The notes beneath the pieces are model-generated. The model searched no databases. It was given only the letters and a program-made list of their open reading frames with translations, and was not told where the DNA came from. Below, piece by piece: positions 6,310 through 8,958 of a DNA stretch of 8,958 bases. The DNA lies in assembly GCA_902796975.1 (NCBI GenBank), contig CADBRF010000258.1, positions 1 to 8,958 of the forward strand. The letters run 5' to 3'. This DNA comes from an uncultured Coriobacteriaceae bacterium (lineage in GTDB: Bacteria; Actinomycetota; Coriobacteriia; Coriobacteriales; QAMH01). The stretch's first letter is position 1, and every line of letters starts with the position of its first letter. Position numbers and translations under genes: made by a program.

Positions 6310-7848
6310 ATGGCAGTTAATCAGAGACGCGCCGGCGCTGTTCTGTCTTACGTGGCGCTTGTGGTAAACGCAGTCACCACATTCATATATACACCGCTTA
6401 TACTTTCGTTTCTGTCGACAAGCGAATACGGCGTTTACCAGCTTATAGGCTCCATCATTGCTTATCTTGGTGTGATGGATATGGGTCTATCCACTACACT
6501 TTCACGTTTCTATGTTGAGGAGAAAGTCAAAGAGGACGATTCTCATGTGGAGAACCTACTCGCAATGGCGGCCGTGATTTACGGAGTACTTACTGCTCTT
6601 TCAGTTGCGGCAGGAATTTGCTTTGACTTGCTTCTTCCAGTTCTCTTTGGAAGCTCTTTTACTTCCTGCGAAATCGAACTTGCACACCAGATGATGCTTC
6701 TTGTGCTTGCTAACTGCGTGGCTGTGCTCCCGGGCAACTACTTCCTTGCGGTAATCAATGCCAATGAGCGCTTTGTGTTTGCTCGTACCTTGCGCATAGT
6801 GCGCTATCTCTTGCAGTTTGCAGGCGTTATTGCGGTTCTTGAACTTGGCCAGGGCGCAATTGGAGTGCTTGCTGTGCAGGTGTCCTTAAACCTGATAGCG
6901 GATGTAGCTTATATTGTGTACTATCGCGGTAGACTCCATATAAAGGCAAGGCTGCATTATTGGGACAAGAGACTTCTGCTTCATATATTCGCATTCTCTG
7001 GCTATATTCTTCTCAACATGGTTTTTGATCAGGTGTTCTGGAAGACTGGACAAATAGTGCTTGGAGCTGTCGTTAGTGCTGCTGCTGTCGGAGTTTATGG
7101 TATTGCAACACAGCTTATTACATCTGGGTATATGGAAGTATCGACAGGTGTAACGTCTGTTTTTCTCCCAAGGCTTACCGCAATGTCTGCAGTAACCGAT
7201 GACATGACTGAGATCAATGGGCTGTTCAACCGAATCGGGCACTTGCAGGCGCTTCTCGTTTGGGGAATCTGTGCCGGGTTCGTCTCCGTGGGACAGGAGT
7301 TCGTCTATGTATGGGCGGGTCCTGAGTACGGGGAAGCGTTCTGGGCAACTCTTATTCTCATGCTTGGTCTCAATGTGGCACTTGTGCAGAACCTCGGCAT
7401 ATCCGTACTACAAGCGAAGGACAAGCAGGGCTTCCGAGCTATTGTCTACGTCATTATCGCTGTGCTCGATCTGCTTGTGTCCATACCGGTTTCCGCAGAG
7501 TTCGGTGTCATCGGGTGCGCTGTCACTGCTGCAGTCTTTCTATTCGTTGGGACTGGTCCCATCATGAATTGGTATTACTATACGAAAATCGGCATCAATA
7601 TCCCAGAGTTTTGGCGTGAAGTGCTTCCAGTCCTCCTTCCAGCGACACTTGCGGCAATCGGGACGTTAGGTCTTTCTGCCCTCACTGGTCTTGAGCCCTC
7701 ATATGGAAGCATCCTTATCAAGTGTCTCTTTTTTGTCGCCATATACTTTGCACTTTGCTGGAAATGGTTCTTTACAGAATATGAGCGCGGCACTATTCGC
7801 GACATCATGAAAAAATTACTAGGAAGGCGGCATAGAGGTGGGCGATAG
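6310..7848 (+). CDS. wzx: Wzx-type oligosaccharide flippase
   Basis: Integral membrane protein (512 aa) of the MOP-superfamily polysaccharide exporter group, expected to flip the lipid-linked repeat unit across the cytoplasmic membrane. The N-terminus MAVNQRRAGAVLSYVALVVN followed by FIYTPLILSFLSTSEYGVYQ and LIGSIIAYLGVMDMGLSTTL is characteristic of Wzx proteins, including the S-E-Y-G-x-Y loop and the D-M-G-L-S segment. About 12-14 hydrophobic segments cover the whole length, with the Wzx-like C-terminal half from about residue 250 on. The very basic tail MKKLLGRRHRGGR is cytoplasmic. ATG 6310 lies 7 bases after the preceding stop. The stop at 7846-7848 overlaps the next GTG start by 11 bases. 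Base composition is clearly poorer in GC than in the genes at 900-4900, as in the neighbouring pyruvyl transferase gene, consistent with joint acquisition. Confidence 0.9.
   Translation: MAVNQRRAGAVLSYVALVVNAVTTFIYTPLILSFLSTSEYGVYQLIGSIIAYLGVMDMGLSTTLSRFYVEEKVKEDDSHVENLLAMAAVIYGVLTALSVAAGICFDLLLPVLFGSSFTSCEIELAHQMMLLVLANCVAVLPGNYFLAVINANERFVFARTLRIVRYLLQFAGVIAVLELGQGAIGVLAVQVSLNLIADVAYIVYYRGRLHIKARLHYWDKRLLLHIFAFSGYILLNMVFDQVFWKTGQIVLGAVVSAAAVGVYGIATQLITSGYMEVSTGVTSVFLPRLTAMSAVTDDMTEINGLFNRIGHLQALLVWGICAGFVSVGQEFVYVWAGPEYGEAFWATLILMLGLNVALVQNLGISVLQAKDKQGFRAIVYVIIAVLDLLVSIPVSAEFGVIGCAVTAAVFLFVGTGPIMNWYYYTKIGINIPEFWREVLPVLLPATLAAIGTLGLSALTGLEPSYGSILIKCLFFVAIYFALCWKWFFTEYERGTIRDIMKKLLGRRHRGGR
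7821..7827 (+). promoter_or_regulatory. Ribosome binding site for the FrhB-like gene
   Basis: AGGAAGG lies 10 bases before GTG 7838, somewhat distant. The frame has a stop at 7820-7822 and no other start codon before the first iron-sulfur motif, so GTG 7838 is the only plausible start. Confidence 0.5.
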
Positions 7849-8958
7849 CGTCAATACGCCATCTATTTCAGTTGTCGGCAAGCGCTGCTGTGGGTGTAGT
7901 GCCTGTGTGGCGGCGTGTCCCGTTTCGTGCTTGGAGCTGAAACCCGATGCCTGTGGGTTTGTCCATCCTTCATATGAGAACGGATGCATAGGCTGCGGAA
8001 GATGTGCGAAGGCCTGTCCAGTGATAACGGTAGGCGCCACAGATGATGCGGCTGCTGTGTATTGGGCAAAAGCCAAGGACGATGACCTGAGGAATCATTC
8101 TTCTTCCGGTGCGGTTTTTGGACTTCTTGCGCAGCATACAATCGAAAATGGCGGCGTGGTCTACGGAGCTGCTTTTTCTGATGACTGCAAGTCAGTGAGA
8201 CATGTGCGCGTAAGTAATCATGATGAGCTCAACGCAATAATGCGGTCAAAGTATGTACAGAGTGTTGTTGAACAAGATGTTTATGAAGGTGTGGAAAACG
8301 ACCTCAAAGCTGGAAGACAGGTTATATTTGCGGGTACCGCCTGCCAGAATGCAGGTATACGGAACTATCTTATGTTGAGAAAAGATCCTCTGCAGAACCT
8401 TCTACTTATCGATGTGATTTGCCATGGAGTTCCCTCTCCAAGACTCTGGGCAGAGTGGCTGGAGCATGTATCCCGCGAAGCTGGGTCGGAAGTTGACGGA
8501 GTCAACTTCCGGAGTAAGTCAACCGGATGGTTGACTTACTCCGTCGCGTACTCCGTAGCGACGGAGAAAGTCAGGAGCGAGGAGAACTCACGCGACTGGT
8601 ACATGAGAGCTTTCTTGCGGAATGCTTCTCTTCGGGAAAGCTGCTTGGAATGCCCAGCGAAGCGGTGCTGCGGCAGTGACATCACTTTGGGGGATTTCTG
8701 GGGTATTCAGAATGCCCATTCTGAAGCAGTAGACAATCTTGGTGTATCTGCTGTGATCTGCAATACTGAAAAAGGTGCTTCTGCACTTGACGCCGTGCGA
8801 AGCTCTCTCGAGATAGGGGCCTCTTCGATGGAGGAAGTTGTGCCGGGCAATCCGGCACTTGTCCGCAGCGCGAAGCCTTACATTAAGCGAGACGAGTTCC
8901 TGGGGGACGTTGCCAACGGTGTATCCATTGAAGACCTGATGCGGAAATGGACATTCGA
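7838..8958 (+). CDS. FrhB-like iron-sulfur protein (partial, runs off the right edge)
   Basis: The open frame from GTG 7838 continues past the window end (373 codons visible). Residues 17-28 and 50-61 each carry a C-x2-C-x2-C-x3-C-P motif (Cys17/20/23/27 and Cys50/53/56/60), predicting two 4Fe-4S clusters. The rest matches the coenzyme F420 hydrogenase/dehydrogenase beta-subunit (FrhB) N- and C-terminal domains: SSSGAVFGLLA (88-98), NGGVVYGAAF (104-113), AGTACQNAGIR (165-175), DVICHGVPSPRLW (192-204), NFRSKSTGW, and SCLECPAKRCCGSDITLGDF (268-287) followed by WGI. True FrhB transfers electrons between F420 and a flavin; homologues in polysaccharide loci are often near pyruvyl transferase-family genes, and their reaction is unknown to me. 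Nothing shows that it uses F420. It is predicted cytoplasmic and overlaps the flippase gene by 11 bases, so it is co-translated. Long inverted repeats interrupt neither frame nor family alignment at residues 217-243. Confidence 0.88.
   Translation, partial: MGDSVNTPSISVVGKRCCGCSACVAACPVSCLELKPDACGFVHPSYENGCIGCGRCAKACPVITVGATDDAAAVYWAKAKDDDLRNHSSSGAVFGLLAQHTIENGGVVYGAAFSDDCKSVRHVRVSNHDELNAIMRSKYVQSVVEQDVYEGVENDLKAGRQVIFAGTACQNAGIRNYLMLRKDPLQNLLLIDVICHGVPSPRLWAEWLEHVSREAGSEVDGVNFRSKSTGWLTYSVAYSVATEKVRSEENSRDWYMRAFLRNASLRESCLECPAKRCCGSDITLGDFWGIQNAHSEAVDNLGVSAVICNTEKGASALDAVRSSLEIGASSMEEVVPGNPALVRSAKPYIKRDEFLGDVANGVSIEDLMRKWTF
8487..8566 (+). repeat. Three consecutive perfect hairpins inside the FrhB-like gene
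   Basis: Hairpin 1: 8487-8497 pairs with 8501-8511 (11 perfect pairs, loop GGA; arm core GGAAGTTGAC). Hairpin 2: 8510-8524 pairs with 8529-8543 (15 perfect pairs, loop GGAT; arm core GGAGTAAGTCAAC). Hairpin 3: 8539-8547 pairs with 8558-8566 (9 perfect pairs, arm CTCCGTCGC). Neighbouring hairpins share bases at 8510-8511 and 8539-8543, so full formation of one competes with the next. GTTGAC or its complement occurs four times. The region codes for a stretch that fits the family in length and includes the conserved NFRSKSTGW, so it is not an inserted element. No T-tract follows. Confidence 0.9.
8537..8560 (+). repeat. Tandem imperfect 12-base direct repeat
   Basis: TACTCCGTCGCG (8537-8548) is followed immediately by TACTCCGTAGCG (8549-8560), 11 of 12 identical. 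It encodes the echo YSVAYSVA and overlaps the second and third hairpins. It may be a recent in-frame 12-base duplication. Confidence 0.75.
8706..8725 (+). repeat. Short perfect hairpin in the FrhB-like gene
   Basis: TTCAGAAT (8706-8713) pairs with ATTCTGAA (8718-8725) around the loop GCCC. It lies just after the conserved GDFWGI codons. At 8 pairs it is near what chance allows in this window. Confidence 0.5.

Noticed and set aside
7810..7815. Run of six A near the end of the flippase gene as a slippage site
   Set aside because: The frame is intact and reads a normal basic tail; neither alternative frame yields a conserved extension.
8840..8858. Seven-pair hairpin GTGCCGG/CCGGCAC in the FrhB-like gene
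   Set aside because: Several stems of this length are expected by chance in a window of this size, so it adds no support to the palindrome cluster upstream.

Overview
The window is part of a surface-polysaccharide (capsule, exopolysaccharide or O-antigen-like) biosynthesis operon. All genes are on the + strand, packed end to end, and no intergenic space exceeds a few bases. The moderate-to-high GC, frequent GTG/TTG starts, ATGA-type stop/start overlaps and gene families suggest a Gram-positive actinobacterium. Coriobacteriia (Collinsella/Olsenella-like) is my best guess from general familiarity; no taxonomic marker gene is present.

Layout. The tail of a UDP-GlcNAc 2-epimerase (wecB/mnaA type) enters from the left. 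It is followed by a GT4 glycosyltransferase (104-1183), a left-handed beta-helix acetyltransferase (1180-1704) whose last residues are shifted out of frame at a run of five G, a GT2 glycosyltransferase (1697-2674), a Wzy-like polymerase (2671-3909), a second GT2 enzyme (3906-4916) and the truncated remnant of a third GT2 enzyme (4909-5217). Base composition then falls, and a second module follows: a polysaccharide pyruvyl transferase family protein (5223-6302), a Wzx-type flippase (6310-7848), and a GTG-initiated protein with two 4Fe-4S motifs and an FrhB-like (coenzyme F420 hydrogenase beta subunit-like) domain that runs off the right edge (7838 to past 8958).

How the genes fit together. The set matches a Wzx/Wzy-dependent pathway. 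Glycosyltransferases build a lipid-linked repeat unit in the cytoplasm, decorating enzymes add acetyl and possibly pyruvyl or redox-dependent modifications, Wzx flips the unit across the membrane and Wzy polymerises it. The initiating sugar-phosphate transferase and the chain-length and export genes are not in the window.

Most interesting signals: (1) the acetyltransferase frameshift, where one extra G restores both the family C-terminus and a 4-base ATGA coupling to the next gene; (2) clusters of long perfect inverted repeats inside two coding regions (4356-4441 and 8487-8566), far longer than chance predicts and without disruption of the proteins; (3) a module junction at about 5165-5222 where a GT2 gene is cut off and GC drops; (4) the pairing of a pyruvyl transferase-family protein with an FrhB-like iron-sulfur protein, a combination without an assigned biochemical role that I know of. 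No RNA genes, CRISPR array, insertion sequence, promoter or terminator could be supported.
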